Below, one piece after another: positions 26,656-35,680 of a stretch of DNA of 64,000 bases. Origin of the DNA: Paenibacillus sp. 19GGS1-52 (GTDB lineage Bacteria; Bacillota; Bacilli; Paenibacillales; Paenibacillaceae); the NCBI RefSeq assembly GCF_022369515.1, contig NZ_CP059724.1, positions 3,162,001 to 3,226,000 on the forward strand, given 5' to 3'. A program made the translations under genes and the position numbers. Under the pieces are notes generated by a model. The model worked only from the letters and a program-made list of their open reading frames with translations. It was not told where the DNA came from and did not search any database. The first letter of the stretch is position 1. Each line of letters opens with the position of its first letter.

Positions 26656-27753
26656 TTATTTCTGCTTGGGTTTACGAACTAACATGACTACAAAGAGCAA
26701 TAAAGGCAGAACAAACTGGAAAATGGGCCACCAGTATTTGACCGCAACACCTCGGCCGATCTCAATATGCTGAGTGAAATTGGGCGATAGAAAGGAAAGC
26801 CCAAAAATGATAGCTCCCAGAGGAAGTATCCATTTTTTAGAACGAACTCCGGTTATTCTTTCCAGGCCTATCACTGCACCATTGAAAAAAGCGGTCATCT
26901 TGATTCCTAAGCCGAGAAAGAGAATCATGATAAACAGGGCATCCATCCGTTCAAACACCTCCGCTAATTGAATCAATTGTACCGTTCCCAGAAGAGGCAG
27001 AGTGCTGTTAGCCGCAATTTTGGGTCCCAGAACAAGTATATTAAGCTGATTAAATAGAGTCAGAAAAAGTGCAACAACTATATAGGAAATGATAACCGCT
27101 CTAGAGAGATTCCGCCCTTTCGTTGCCAGCGGGTAAAAGACAAGAAATAATACCGTCTGTCCGAACGGAAAAGAGACGATGTCGGGAATTGCTGTTTGTA
27201 GAACCGGCTTTAGCCCATTCTCCAGAATCGGGAACATGAAATCATAATGAATGAGGCCAGTGGCAGGTATTAATATACCAATTATCATATAGGTGAATAA
27301 TATAAAGGGAAAAAGCACTACACAGATTAGGAAGAATATTTCAGGCCCGTAGCGGATATTATTGCAGATAACCATGATTGTTATCAAAATAATAATCCAC
27401 ATTGGTGTTTGGTTCAATAAAGTCATTACGGTCAGTTCGCCTAAATCGCGTAAATTCCGGGAAGTCTCATAGGTGAAATAACCAACAAACAGAAGGTTTA
27501 TGAACGTACCCAGATATTTGCCCATATAACGGCGGAATAAGAGGAATAAATCCAGGCTAGGGTTCTGTTGGTGGATAGCCAGATGAAGTAAAAGAAGGAA
27601 CAGGCCTAATAATGCCCCAATTAACATGGCTAACCATGCATCTTGTTTAGCTTCCCCACCTAGAAGAAATAATGTGGTGCTGCCTACCTCAAATAATACA
27701 AGACAAATGATCAGTTCGGAGACACGGGTTGTACTTTGATTCATCGGGTACAT
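26656..27753 (-). CDS. Spore germination receptor subunit B (GerAB/GerKB-type)
   Basis: 365 residues from the ATG at 27753, placed directly after AAAGGAGGTGAC; an upstream in-frame start at 27783 lacks a site. A polytopic inner-membrane protein of the spore (10 predicted helices) in the amino acid-polyamine-organocation fold family; in GerA-type nutrient receptors it binds the germinant. Recognisable parts are RVSELIICLVLFEVGSTTLFL, LGELTVMTLLNQTPMWI and the C-terminal LPLLLFVVMLVRKPKQK. Third gene of an A-C-B ordered operon, 41 bp after gerC. Late sporulation (sigma G) expression is expected for the family. Confidence 0.92.
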   Translation of the reverse strand: MYPMNQSTTRVSELIICLVLFEVGSTTLFLLGGEAKQDAWLAMLIGALLGLFLLLLHLAIHQQNPSLDLFLLFRRYMGKYLGTFINLLFVGYFTYETSRNLRDLGELTVMTLLNQTPMWIIILITIMVICNNIRYGPEIFFLICVVLFPFILFTYMIIGILIPATGLIHYDFMFPILENGLKPVLQTAIPDIVSFPFGQTVLFLVFYPLATKGRNLSRAVIISYIVVALFLTLFNQLNILVLGPKIAANSTLPLLGTVQLIQLAEVFERMDALFIMILFLGLGIKMTAFFNGAVIGLERITGVRSKKWILPLGAIIFGLSFLSPNFTQHIEIGRGVAVKYWWPIFQFVLPLLLFVVMLVRKPKQK

Positions 27754-27793
27754 GTCACCTCCTTTCGTTGATTTGCTGTTCAAGCTTCAAGTT

Positions 27794-29029
27794 TTATTGA
27801 TCAGTATTGGACTTCAGTAGATTGCTAAAAGACTTCTGAAAAAGTCCAGGTCGTTTAATGGAGGCTTGTACATCAATGTTAATATCCATTCTGGATAATT
27901 CTTCGGGCCAGTTTTTCTTAGTTTCTTTCCAATATCTCGGATACTTTCGATGGATTTTATCGGCGATACCCACAAGATCGATGTGCAGCTTCTGAACGGT
28001 TTTCCAGCCTTCCTTAATTTGCAGCTCAATGACCTTTTCTACTTGATGTTGCATTTTTTTTATACTTTCCGTCTTCGCGGGATCTTCTTCCGAATTGGAT
28101 ATGACCAACTCTCCGGCCACTTTCACCTTGACATCTAAGGAGAAATGCAGAGGGCCCTTTACAGGGGTAACCTTAACTTTAGCCTTAATAATCCGGAAAG
28201 AAGATAAAGCCTTTTCTGCGCTCTTAGCATTCTCATCTTCAAATGAAAGGGTACTGCTCTTCATATGGTTGGTTAGCCACGAAATGCCCAGACTCTCCGC
28301 TTGATTTAAAGTTCCGACCTTCCTGGCTCTATCGAATATAGATAATCCGGTTAACCTTAGATTTGCCTTGGAAGATGTTTTTTTGGAAATATCAGCGGAT
28401 TCCAATGTTGCATCATCAGATCCTGCTATAGATACCTCAGGAACTCCTGAAGAACCACTGTCAGAGCTGATTTTCAGTGCTAATTCATATATGGAGATTG
28501 AAGGGTAAAATGAGCCTGTTTGGTCATCCTTTTGTAGGATTTTTGAGAGTGCTTGACCAGGGAGCTTTTCCGGAGGGAGGAGTTGTATTAGGATTTCCCG
28601 AGCTTTCCGGTCAGCTACTAATACTTTCACGGTTTCCCTGGCATCAGGATTACGGAAATAGTTATCAATAACTTCCTCAATGCCTTCTTCTGCAGCCTGT
28701 TTACCAATGATAATTACATTATTATGGGCAAAATACAGCTTGCGAGGATTTTCTAGGTTACTGATATCAATAGCTTCTCGAATGGTCTTTCCTTGGGTTG
28801 AGAAGGTATGCACGGCGGCTTGAGAAGAACCTCCTCCGGCAGATCCGCCTAAGCTGGAGGACATCGCCGAAGGGAGAATAACTTGGTAGGTTACTGTCCA
28901 ATCCCCTTTATGACCATCTATTCCGGTTGCAATTGTGATTCCTAAATCATTCAACTCGGTACGGCTTCCGCATGCCGTGAGCGATAACTCTATAATAAGT
29001 ACAGCAGAAATAACCCACAGTCGGCGCAT
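27794..29029 (-). CDS. Spore germination receptor subunit C (GerAC-type lipoprotein)
   Basis: 411 residues with a lipoprotein signal ending LSLTAC (lipid-modified Cys20), then GSRTELNDLGITIATGIDG, the usual Ger(x)C N-terminus. It is anchored to the outer leaflet of the inner spore membrane and needed for receptor assembly. The family features IREAIDISNLENPRKLYFAHNNVIIIG, RNPDARETVKVLVADRKAREIL and the amphipathic C-terminal domain with YPRYWKETKKNW are present. It lies between gerA and gerB. Confidence 0.94.
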   Translation of the reverse strand: MRRLWVISAVLIIELSLTACGSRTELNDLGITIATGIDGHKGDWTVTYQVILPSAMSSSLGGSAGGGSSQAAVHTFSTQGKTIREAIDISNLENPRKLYFAHNNVIIIGKQAAEEGIEEVIDNYFRNPDARETVKVLVADRKAREILIQLLPPEKLPGQALSKILQKDDQTGSFYPSISIYELALKISSDSGSSGVPEVSIAGSDDATLESADISKKTSSKANLRLTGLSIFDRARKVGTLNQAESLGISWLTNHMKSSTLSFEDENAKSAEKALSSFRIIKAKVKVTPVKGPLHFSLDVKVKVAGELVISNSEEDPAKTESIKKMQHQVEKVIELQIKEGWKTVQKLHIDLVGIADKIHRKYPRYWKETKKNWPEELSRMDINIDVQASIKRPGLFQKSFSNLLKSNTDQ

Positions 29030-29040
29030 AGTTTCTCTCC

Positions 29041-30651
29041 TTATTTCTGATTATCTGGCTCATCTCTACGCCCTTTTTTAGCTGAACTGACGGGATATTG
29101 ATGAGGTGCTTGTCTAGTCTTATTGGGTCCCGATATCCCATTGGGTCTGGTCTTCATGGCCCACCACGGTACTCTAATGAAAAAGTCCTTCATATTTGAT
29201 TTAGTAAAGGGGGCGAAGGGCATCAGGTATCTAACGCCGAAAGATTGGAGCGCGACGAGATGAAATAAAATGGGGATAAGCCCGGCCAGTATCCCAAAAA
29301 ATCCGAGCATTCCGGCCATAAGCATGAGAAAAAAACGGATAAGCCGGACAGTTGACGCCATATTAAAGGAAGGGATTACAAAGTTTGATATCGCTGTAAA
29401 GGACACTACGATAACCATTGCTGCAGAGACCAGACCCGCTTGCACCGCTGCTTGACCAATGACAAGTGCTCCTACGATGGATATGGCCGGACCAATGACC
29501 CGGGGCATCCGAACGCCGGCTTCACGAATAACTTCAAAGATCAATTCCATGATCAACGCCTCCAATAAAGCTGGGAATGGCGTTCCCTCCCGTTGTGCAG
29601 CTAGTGTAATTAGAAGGGTAGTTGGCAGCATTTCTTGATGAAAGGTCGTGATAGCAATATACAAGGACGGAAGCAGTAGGGCGATTAGGAAAGAGAACAA
29701 ACGGATAATCCGTAGAAAGGTTGAAATGTCGTATCGTTGATAATAATCTTCACTCGAATGAAAAAATTTAATAAAGGTAACGGGTGCGAGCAGAACAAAA
29801 GGCGTTCCATCAATGAAGATAGCTATTTGTCCATCCAATAAGCTTCCTGCTACGGTATCAGGGCGTTCTGTATTTAAGAGTGTAGGGAATGGGGAAAGCG
29901 GCGCATCTTGAATGAACTCTTCTATATATCCACTTTCAAGTATGCTGTCCGTATCTATGGATTGTAATCGTTTTTTCGCTTCTTCTATCACTTCCGGCCG
30001 GGCAAGTCCTTCAATATAGGCCAATACGACTCTGGTTTGTGTGTATCTACCGATATTGTGACTATCGAACTTAAGATCGGGTGTCCGCAGCTTTCGTCTG
30101 AGCAATGTTATGTTGGTAGAAAGTTCTTCTGTAAACCCTTCTTTCGGGCCACGAACTACAGTTTGTGTGGTGGGCTCCTCAACAGCTCTCCTGATACCAC
30201 CTTGAATGGAAGCAGCCAAAGCAACTTGAACACCATCCACCAGAATTATGACATTTCCAGCAAGGATAGCCGCGATCATTTGATCTTCTGTGTTGACGAT
30301 GTTTAAATTTCCCGTAGGGATTTTTTGCTTTATGGCATCAATTGCAGTGTGTACATCAGATGTTAAAGAGGTCTTAGAGGCCTGTTCTGCAATTAAGGCT
30401 TCCATTAAGTCCGATAGTAAGTTTTGTTCGATCAGCCCTTCGATATAACAAATGGCAAGAAGGCCAGCATTAGATGAACTGTCGCCAAATTTACGTATGA
30501 TAAAGTCAGGGCTATGACCAAGCTTAGCTTGAAGTAAAGTCAGACTATGAGACAATGAAGAATTTATCGCTTCAGGGGTCTGTGTTATTGGATTTGCTTT
30601 CTTTTGCGGACGACGTTTGGCGGGTTTTAGTATAGTTTTCATCCAATGCAT
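29041..30651 (-). CDS. Spore germination receptor subunit A (GerAA-type)
   Basis: 536 residues from the ATG at 30651 (GGGAGG nine bases upstream; GTG 30657 too close). An N-terminal soluble domain with two subdomains (SSSNAGLLAICYIEGLIEQN; RYTQTRVVLAYIEGLA) precedes the membrane domain with the hallmark AAQREGTPFPALLEALIMELIFEVIREAGVRMPR. It forms oligomeric germinant-gated channels with B and C in the inner spore membrane. First gene of the A-C-B operon. A TGAATA at 30708-30703 (minus strand) could be a sigma-G -35 element, but no good -10 was found. Confidence 0.93.
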   Translation of the reverse strand: MHWMKTILKPAKRRPQKKANPITQTPEAINSSLSHSLTLLQAKLGHSPDFIIRKFGDSSSNAGLLAICYIEGLIEQNLLSDLMEALIAEQASKTSLTSDVHTAIDAIKQKIPTGNLNIVNTEDQMIAAILAGNVIILVDGVQVALAASIQGGIRRAVEEPTTQTVVRGPKEGFTEELSTNITLLRRKLRTPDLKFDSHNIGRYTQTRVVLAYIEGLARPEVIEEAKKRLQSIDTDSILESGYIEEFIQDAPLSPFPTLLNTERPDTVAGSLLDGQIAIFIDGTPFVLLAPVTFIKFFHSSEDYYQRYDISTFLRIIRLFSFLIALLLPSLYIAITTFHQEMLPTTLLITLAAQREGTPFPALLEALIMELIFEVIREAGVRMPRVIGPAISIVGALVIGQAAVQAGLVSAAMVIVVSFTAISNFVIPSFNMASTVRLIRFFLMLMAGMLGFFGILAGLIPILFHLVALQSFGVRYLMPFAPFTKSNMKDFFIRVPWWAMKTRPNGISGPNKTRQAPHQYPVSSAKKGRRDEPDNQK

Positions 30652-30838
30652 TGGCACATGCCTCCCTTGTTCAACTATAACTTTTACTTTTCAACTAGGA
30701 AATATTCATAGGAGGATAATAGTCAGCCCAGTGCTGCTTAATTTATCATTTTTTCAAAGAAAGTATAGAAGTCATGTTCTCAGCCATCCTATAGATAGCA
30801 AGATTGTAGCTAGAAGAGAGGGAGGAAGTGAGGTTGAC

Positions 30839-31357
30839 ATGATGCAACGTTTAGCAAGTTTATTAGCTGCTGTAATGGTGCTAGGTATGGTCTTGGCAGG
30901 CTGCAGTCAAGAGCAGGTACAGAAAGAAGCAGGAAGATATAAGCTACAGTCTTATCAGGATGGGGTAATGCTCGCACAGTCACAGGGGAAAGGTCTGAAT
31001 GGACGCTTTATTAACGAAATGCGGCATTCTTTTGCCAGAGAAAAGATTAAGCTGACTCACGATATGTTCGCTGAAGATAGCAGAGGTAATATTAGCTATC
31101 AGTTCCTGATAAATAGCAAGCCTTCACAGACGATTACGCTGCATGTATTCTCAAGTCCACAAATGTTGCTGAAGAAGATGCCAGGCTGGTATGGAAATGA
31201 ACAAATCGCTGAAACTAGAACGACAAAAACAGAAATTTACACAAAGGATAATACTTCGCTCGTGTATACCTCAATGGGAAAAGAGAAGGGGAAATATTCG
31301 CAAAAGGTAAAGGCTTTGTTCACAAATCTATTTGAACGTATGGATGCACATTTTTGA
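30839..31357 (+). CDS. Putative lipoprotein of unknown function
   Basis: 172 residues from the ATG at 30839 (a second ATG follows immediately; TGAGG and GGAGG upstream). The signal peptide MMQRLASLLAAVMVLG ends in lipobox LAGC with Cys22. The rest is a small basic alpha/beta domain without known motifs. It is divergent from the gerA operon across a 187-bp spacer. This may point to a role in spores, but that is only positional. Confidence 0.75.
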   Translation: MMQRLASLLAAVMVLGMVLAGCSQEQVQKEAGRYKLQSYQDGVMLAQSQGKGLNGRFINEMRHSFAREKIKLTHDMFAEDSRGNISYQFLINSKPSQTITLHVFSSPQMLLKKMPGWYGNEQIAETRTTKTEIYTKDNTSLVYTSMGKEKGKYSQKVKALFTNLFERMDAHF

Positions 31358-31464
31358 TCACACAATATTCACCAATTTAGGGATTGATCTTTGTGCATTC
31401 CTTCGGTATATTAAAACAAAGTAAATCAATGTGTATTTGTTTAATTAGCCAAGCGGTTAACCGC

Positions 31465-31509
31465 AGGCCGGTCAGCATCTTAGCAGATGTCGTTCCGGCC
31501 TTTTCTTTT
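31465..31509 (+). terminator. Rho-independent terminator
   Basis: AGGCCGG (31465-31471) pairs with CCGGCCT (31495-31501), with an inner CATCT/AGATG hairpin, followed by TTTCTTTTG. It insulates the nitrogenase-like operon from upstream transcription. Confidence 0.82.
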
Positions 31510-31517
31510 GATACAAA

Positions 31518-31533
31518 TGTGAATAATATCACA
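31518..31533. promoter_or_regulatory. Fnr/Crp-type palindrome upstream of nitrogenase-like operon
   Basis: TGTGA-ataata-TCACA is a perfect match to the Crp/Fnr family half-sites and to the TGTGA-N6-TCACA pattern of Bacillus Fnr. GACAAT at 31551-31556 is a possible -10, which would put the site near -40, the class II activator position. The gene start is 124 bp downstream. Confidence 0.65.
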
Positions 31534-31563
31534 CATGTTAAAGGCTGACTGGACAATGGTCCG

Positions 31564-31610
31564 GAGGTCAAACCAAACACCAGGAAGAGGTGGAGCGGTT
31601 TGGCCTCTTT
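31564..31610 (+). promoter_or_regulatory. Leader stem-loop of nitrogenase-like operon
   Basis: GAGGTCAAACC (31564-31574) pairs with GGTTTGGCCTC (31597-31607) with one mismatch, and encloses a second stem CACC/GGTG. Only three T residues follow, so it is a weak terminator at best; it may be a processing or attenuation structure in the 5'-UTR. Confidence 0.5.
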
Positions 31611-31656
31611 GTGCATTCAGGAGTGGTGAGACGACATTACTTTAGGAGGGGTTGGA

Positions 31657-32013
31657 ATGTCTTGGAAAGTAGCAATAGGCAGTTCGGATGGTCACATCGT
31701 TAATCAGCATTTTGGACGCTGTGATCGATTTCTGATCTATGAAGTAGACGAGGATGGGAACTACAGTCGAATTGAGAACCGGATTTATGAGCATCTGTTT
31801 ACACTGCAGGGGCATGCAGAGAATAAGCTGCGGGCTGTGGCGGAGTTGCTGGATGATTGCTCTTTTGTGCTAGTAAGTCACATAGGTCCAGGAGCAAGGG
31901 CGGTATTGCACGGCAAGGGGATTCAGGCCCTGGCTGTAAATGCACCTATTGAGCAGGCACTTGATCGGTTAACCCTTTTTCTCCGTTCGGGTCGGGAATC
32001 CATTCTAAATTAA
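31657..32013 (+). CDS. NifX/NafY-type cofactor-binding protein
   Basis: 118 residues of the dinitrogenase iron-molybdenum cofactor biosynthesis domain (KVAIGSSDGHIVNQHFGRCDRFLIYE; LVSHIGPGARAVLHGKGIQAL). Such proteins hold NifB-cofactor or the mature cluster and hand it to the apo-enzyme. It resembles the C-terminal domain of the NifB two genes downstream. A consensus AGGAGGGG precedes the ATG. First gene of the nine-gene operon. With NifE/NifN absent, it is the best candidate for the carrier between NifB and the NifDK-like protein. Confidence 0.88.
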   Translation: MSWKVAIGSSDGHIVNQHFGRCDRFLIYEVDEDGNYSRIENRIYEHLFTLQGHAENKLRAVAELLDDCSFVLVSHIGPGARAVLHGKGIQALAVNAPIEQALDRLTLFLRSGRESILN

Positions 32014-32044
32014 ATATGTTATTACCAGCAAAGGAGAGTTGCAC

Positions 32045-32938
32045 ATGGCTAAAAAGGTTAAACAAATTGCGATCTACGGCAAGGGTGGTATTGGAAAATC
32101 GACTACGACATCCAATATCAGCGCGGCCTTATCGGTCGCAGGTTATAAGGTAATGCAATTCGGCTGCGATCCGAAGAGTGATTCTACCAATACCCTGAGA
32201 GGCGGAGAATACATACCAACCGTGCTCGATACGCTGCGGGACAGCCATACGGTGAAGGCGCAAGATGTGATTTTCCAAGGTTTCAACGGTATTTATTGTG
32301 TTGAAGCGGGTGGACCCGCTCCAGGTGTGGGTTGTGCTGGCCGTGGGATCATAACGTCGGTCTCACTGCTGAAGCAACAGAAGGTGTTCGAGGAGTTGGA
32401 CCTGGATTTTGTGATTTACGATGTGTTAGGTGATGTGGTCTGCGGAGGTTTCGCCGTACCGATTCGCGAGGGCATTGCCGAGCATGTCTATACGGTCACA
32501 TCAGCGGATTTCATGGCGATCTATGCGGCGAATAATCTTTTTAAAGGGATTCACAAGTATTCGCAAGAAGGCGGCGCACTGCTGGGCGGAGTCATTGCCA
32601 ATTCGATCAATGCGCCGTATGCCAAGGATATTGTGGATGATTTCGTTAGACGAACGGATACCCAAGTGGTCGAATATATACCTCGTTCCGTTACTGTCAC
32701 TCGAAGTGAACTTCAGGGGAAGACAACCATTGAAGCAGCACCGGATTCAGAGCAAGCGAAGGTCTATCGCAGCCTGGCACAAAAGATTGCTGAGCACACC
32801 GTATCCAAGGTGCCTGCACCGCTGGATACACATGAACTGCGCCAGTGGGCGGCTGAATGGGGCCGGCATCTGGTAGCACAGGAAGCGGCAGCCCAGAAAG
32901 CTGAACTTGAGACTCCAGCAGCTGCAGTAAACTTATAA
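32045..32938 (+). CDS. marH: NifH-like nitrogenase reductase (probable MarH)
   Basis: 297 residues from the ATG at 32045 (AAGGAG spaced 8 nt). It is an ATP-dependent Fe protein that feeds electrons to the DK partner. The P-loop GKGGIGKS is at 12-19, the 4Fe-4S ligands at C97 (GVGCAGRG) and C133 (DVLGDVVCGGFA), with R100 at the ADP-ribosylation position. It departs from classical NifH in the CDPKSDSTNTLRGGEY segment and has an Ala/Glu-rich C-terminal extension. The neighbours (nifB, metY, organosulfur-type importer, D/K homologues) favour the methylthio-alkane reductase system over N2 fixation; the symbol is an inference from context. Confidence 0.85.
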   Translation: MAKKVKQIAIYGKGGIGKSTTTSNISAALSVAGYKVMQFGCDPKSDSTNTLRGGEYIPTVLDTLRDSHTVKAQDVIFQGFNGIYCVEAGGPAPGVGCAGRGIITSVSLLKQQKVFEELDLDFVIYDVLGDVVCGGFAVPIREGIAEHVYTVTSADFMAIYAANNLFKGIHKYSQEGGALLGGVIANSINAPYAKDIVDDFVRRTDTQVVEYIPRSVTVTRSELQGKTTIEAAPDSEQAKVYRSLAQKIAEHTVSKVPAPLDTHELRQWAAEWGRHLVAQEAAAQKAELETPAAAVNL

Positions 32939-32948
32939 GGACTCAGTC

Positions 32949-34319
32949 ATGGAAGGGGGGAGCACACTGCAAGAGATTCAACGTCATCCATGCTACGACG
33001 AGCTGGCGCATGAGTATTTTGCTAGAATGCATGTGGCCGTTGCTCCGAAATGCAATATTAACTGCAACTACTGCAACATTAAATACGATTGTGTCAGCGA
33101 GAGCCGCCCAGGTGTAGTAAGTCAGGTGCTGACACCACAGGAGGCTTATCAGAACGTACGGAAGACTGCTGCTATTCTGCCTCGCTTAACTGTGGTAGGT
33201 ATTGCCGGGCCAGGAGATCCCCTGGCTAATCCAGTACAGACCTTTGAGACGTTTCGGCTGCTAAACCAAGGAATGCCGGATCTGCAGCTGTGCCTTAGCA
33301 CGAATGGATTGAAGCTCCCTGATTATGTACAGGAGATTATAGACTGCGGCATTAATCATGTCACGGTAACGATGAACGCGGTCGATCCCGTAATCGGGGG
33401 GAAGATTTATCACTCCATTTATTATCGAGGCAAGGCCTATCGGGGTGAGGAAGCGGCCGCAATTCTCATCTCTAAACAGCTGGAAGGGATCAAGCTGTTA
33501 GCGGAGCGTGGCATTAAGATTAAAGTTAACTCGGTACTTATTCCGGGTGTGAATGCTGGACATTTGGTTGAGGTAACGCGTGCCGTTCAAGCTGCAGGGG
33601 CATTCTCGCATAATATTATGCCTTTAATCATTTCACCAGGGAGTCGCTTTGAACGAGACGGACACCAAGCACCTGCGCCGGAGTTAACGCTTAAGATTCA
33701 AGAACAATCGGCTGCTATTATGCCAGTGATGCGGCATTGCCGACAGTGCCGCGCTGATGCGGTGGGTCTTCTGGGCGAGGACCGTGGTGGATGTGAGGGG
33801 CAGGTAGGATTGCCAGTATACTCCCAAGAGGAGCGGGAGGTGGAGTTATTACGGTTAGATGCAGAGCTGCAGGCGCGCAGGTCGCATCGACAGTCTGGCG
33901 GCACCTCAGGTTTCGGCGGTAACGGAGTAAGGATTGCCGTTGCGACAAGAGGAGGCGGCAAGGTGAATCTTCATTTTGGCCATGCCAAGGAGTTTCTGGT
34001 CTATGAGGCCGATGGAGTAAGCTCACGCCTGCTTGGGGTCCGCAAGATTCAGGCTTACTGCAACGGGACGGCAGAATGCGATGAAGATGATGGTAAAGGG
34101 AAATCTTTCATTCTAGCGGAAACCGTGGACTTGTTGCGGGATTGCCGGATACTGCTCTGTTCGGGCATTGGAACCTTTCCGCAGGAGGCACTGCGCAAGG
34201 CAGATATTATGACGATTGTAACCAAGGATGATATTGATACAGCACTGGGGCAATACGGGCGGTTCTTCACGTACTTCACCGATGAAACCTCCAATATAAA
34301 CAAGCGGAAAGAGGGATAA
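32949..34319 (+). CDS. nifB: NifB, nitrogenase-type cofactor precursor synthase
   Basis: 456 residues. It is a radical-SAM enzyme that fuses two 4Fe-4S clusters with carbide insertion to give the 8Fe core (NifB-co). N-terminal RHPCYDELAHEYFARMHVAVAP, the SAM-cluster motif C35xxxC39xxC42 and NIKYDCVSESRPGVVS match canonical NifB; CRQCRADAVGLLGED supplies further cluster ligands. The C-terminal NifX-like domain (about 320-445: GVRIAVATRGGGKVNLHFGH) is kept. A linker rich in Arg/Ser/Gly joins the two. It begins 10 bp after the NifH-like gene and ends 2 bp before metY. It shows that the operon's reductase needs a complex NifB-derived cofactor. Confidence 0.93.
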   Translation: MEGGSTLQEIQRHPCYDELAHEYFARMHVAVAPKCNINCNYCNIKYDCVSESRPGVVSQVLTPQEAYQNVRKTAAILPRLTVVGIAGPGDPLANPVQTFETFRLLNQGMPDLQLCLSTNGLKLPDYVQEIIDCGINHVTVTMNAVDPVIGGKIYHSIYYRGKAYRGEEAAAILISKQLEGIKLLAERGIKIKVNSVLIPGVNAGHLVEVTRAVQAAGAFSHNIMPLIISPGSRFERDGHQAPAPELTLKIQEQSAAIMPVMRHCRQCRADAVGLLGEDRGGCEGQVGLPVYSQEEREVELLRLDAELQARRSHRQSGGTSGFGGNGVRIAVATRGGGKVNLHFGHAKEFLVYEADGVSSRLLGVRKIQAYCNGTAECDEDDGKGKSFILAETVDLLRDCRILLCSGIGTFPQEALRKADIMTIVTKDDIDTALGQYGRFFTYFTDETSNINKRKEG

Positions 34320-34321
34320 CA

Positions 34322-35641
34322 ATGGCTGGGAAAAAGCTGGGCTTTGACACCTTGAAAGTACGGGCGGGCTACGATTCAAGTGAACATAATTATGCGGTAG
34401 CGGTCCCCATTTATCAGACAGCATCCTATGATCTGGGCAGTGTAGAGCGGGGGGAGAAGCTGTTTGGCATGGAGGAAGCCGGTTATTTGTACACGCGAAT
34501 CGGCAATCCGACGGTAAGCGTACTAGAGCAGCGGCTAGCTGCGCTAGACCACGGTTCAGGAGCCGTAGCTGTAGCTTCCGGAATGGCGGCGGTTACCTAT
34601 GCGCTGCTGAACTTGGCGGAAGGCGGGGGGCGGATTGTTACAACACCGCAGCTGTACGGCGGTACCTTTGATGCGATCAAACATCTGTTTCCGAAGTTTG
34701 GGATTCACGTAGATTTTGTTGAAGATTCAGACGATCCAGAATCCTTTCGCCAGGCTATTGGGCCTGACACCAAGGCAGTGCTGATCGAGAGCATCAGTAA
34801 CCCCAATGCTACAGTGCTGGATATCGAGGCCATCGCAGCTGTTGCTCATGATAACGGCCTTCCGTTAGTGGTGGACAACACCTTTGGCACACCCTACTTA
34901 TTCGATTCCTTTGCGCATGGAGCCGACATTATCATCTATTCGGCAACGAAAGCGATTGGTGGGCATGGGACCACAATAGGCGGTGTCATCGTAGAGAATG
35001 GTGAATTTGATTGGAGTAACGGAAAATTCCCACATTTTGAGCAACCACAATATCTGCTTAGAGAACAATCAACAGGCCGTGAACGCAGCATATTGGAGGT
35101 GTTTCCGGAGGCTCCTTTCACAACCAGAGCTCGGTTAAGCTATCTTGCTTACTTTGGTGCATCACTCAGTCCGTTTGATGCTTTCCTGCTGTTACAGGGA
35201 ATAGAGACGCTGTCGGAACGCATCACCAAGCAGATATCGAATGCCCTGCGAATTGTGGACTACCTGCAGAATAACGACAAAGTAAGCTGGGTAAGCCATC
35301 CCGCTGCCGAAGGCAATCCTTACAAGGCTCTAGCGGAGAAGTATTTTCCCAAAGGTGCAAGCTCTATATTCTCCTTTGGATTCAAGGGGAACGAAGAGCA
35401 ACTAAAAGCTTTTTTAAATGCGGTAGAGCTGTTTAGTTATCATGCCAATGTGGGGGATGCCCGCTCATTGATTATCAATTCTCCTAAGACCACACATGGT
35501 GAGTTGAATGCTGAGGAGCAGGCCTTGGCTGGAATTTCGCCGGAAACTATTCGGCTCTCCATCGGACTGGAGGATGCTGAAGACTTGATCGACGATTTGG
35601 AACAGGCTTTTGCCAAGGCTTTTGTAGGAACCCTAGTGTGA
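34322..35641 (+). CDS. metY: O-acetylhomoserine sulfhydrylase (PLP-dependent)
   Basis: 439 residues, Cys/Met-metabolism PLP family; the length and FDTLKVRAGYDSSEHNYAVAVPIYQTASYDLGS start are those of O-acetyl-L-homoserine sulfhydrylase rather than the shorter cystathionine enzymes. The PLP lysine lies in YSATKAIGGHGTTIGG. It joins O-acetylhomoserine with sulfide or methanethiol, the latter giving methionine directly. It starts 2 bp after nifB, so it is translationally tied to the nitrogenase-like genes. This is the strongest clue that the operon releases methanethiol or sulfide. Confidence 0.93.
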   Translation: MAGKKLGFDTLKVRAGYDSSEHNYAVAVPIYQTASYDLGSVERGEKLFGMEEAGYLYTRIGNPTVSVLEQRLAALDHGSGAVAVASGMAAVTYALLNLAEGGGRIVTTPQLYGGTFDAIKHLFPKFGIHVDFVEDSDDPESFRQAIGPDTKAVLIESISNPNATVLDIEAIAAVAHDNGLPLVVDNTFGTPYLFDSFAHGADIIIYSATKAIGGHGTTIGGVIVENGEFDWSNGKFPHFEQPQYLLREQSTGRERSILEVFPEAPFTTRARLSYLAYFGASLSPFDAFLLLQGIETLSERITKQISNALRIVDYLQNNDKVSWVSHPAAEGNPYKALAEKYFPKGASSIFSFGFKGNEEQLKAFLNAVELFSYHANVGDARSLIINSPKTTHGELNAEEQALAGISPETIRLSIGLEDAEDLIDDLEQAFAKAFVGTLV

Positions 35642-35680
35642 ATACGTACATTCCCCTTATATGAGAAAGGAAGTTATGGA

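Noticed and set aside
34250..34330. S-box (SAM-I) riboswitch or T-box ahead of metY
   Set aside because: metY starts 2 bp after nifB, leaving no room, and no SAM-I core motifs are visible in the operon leader either.
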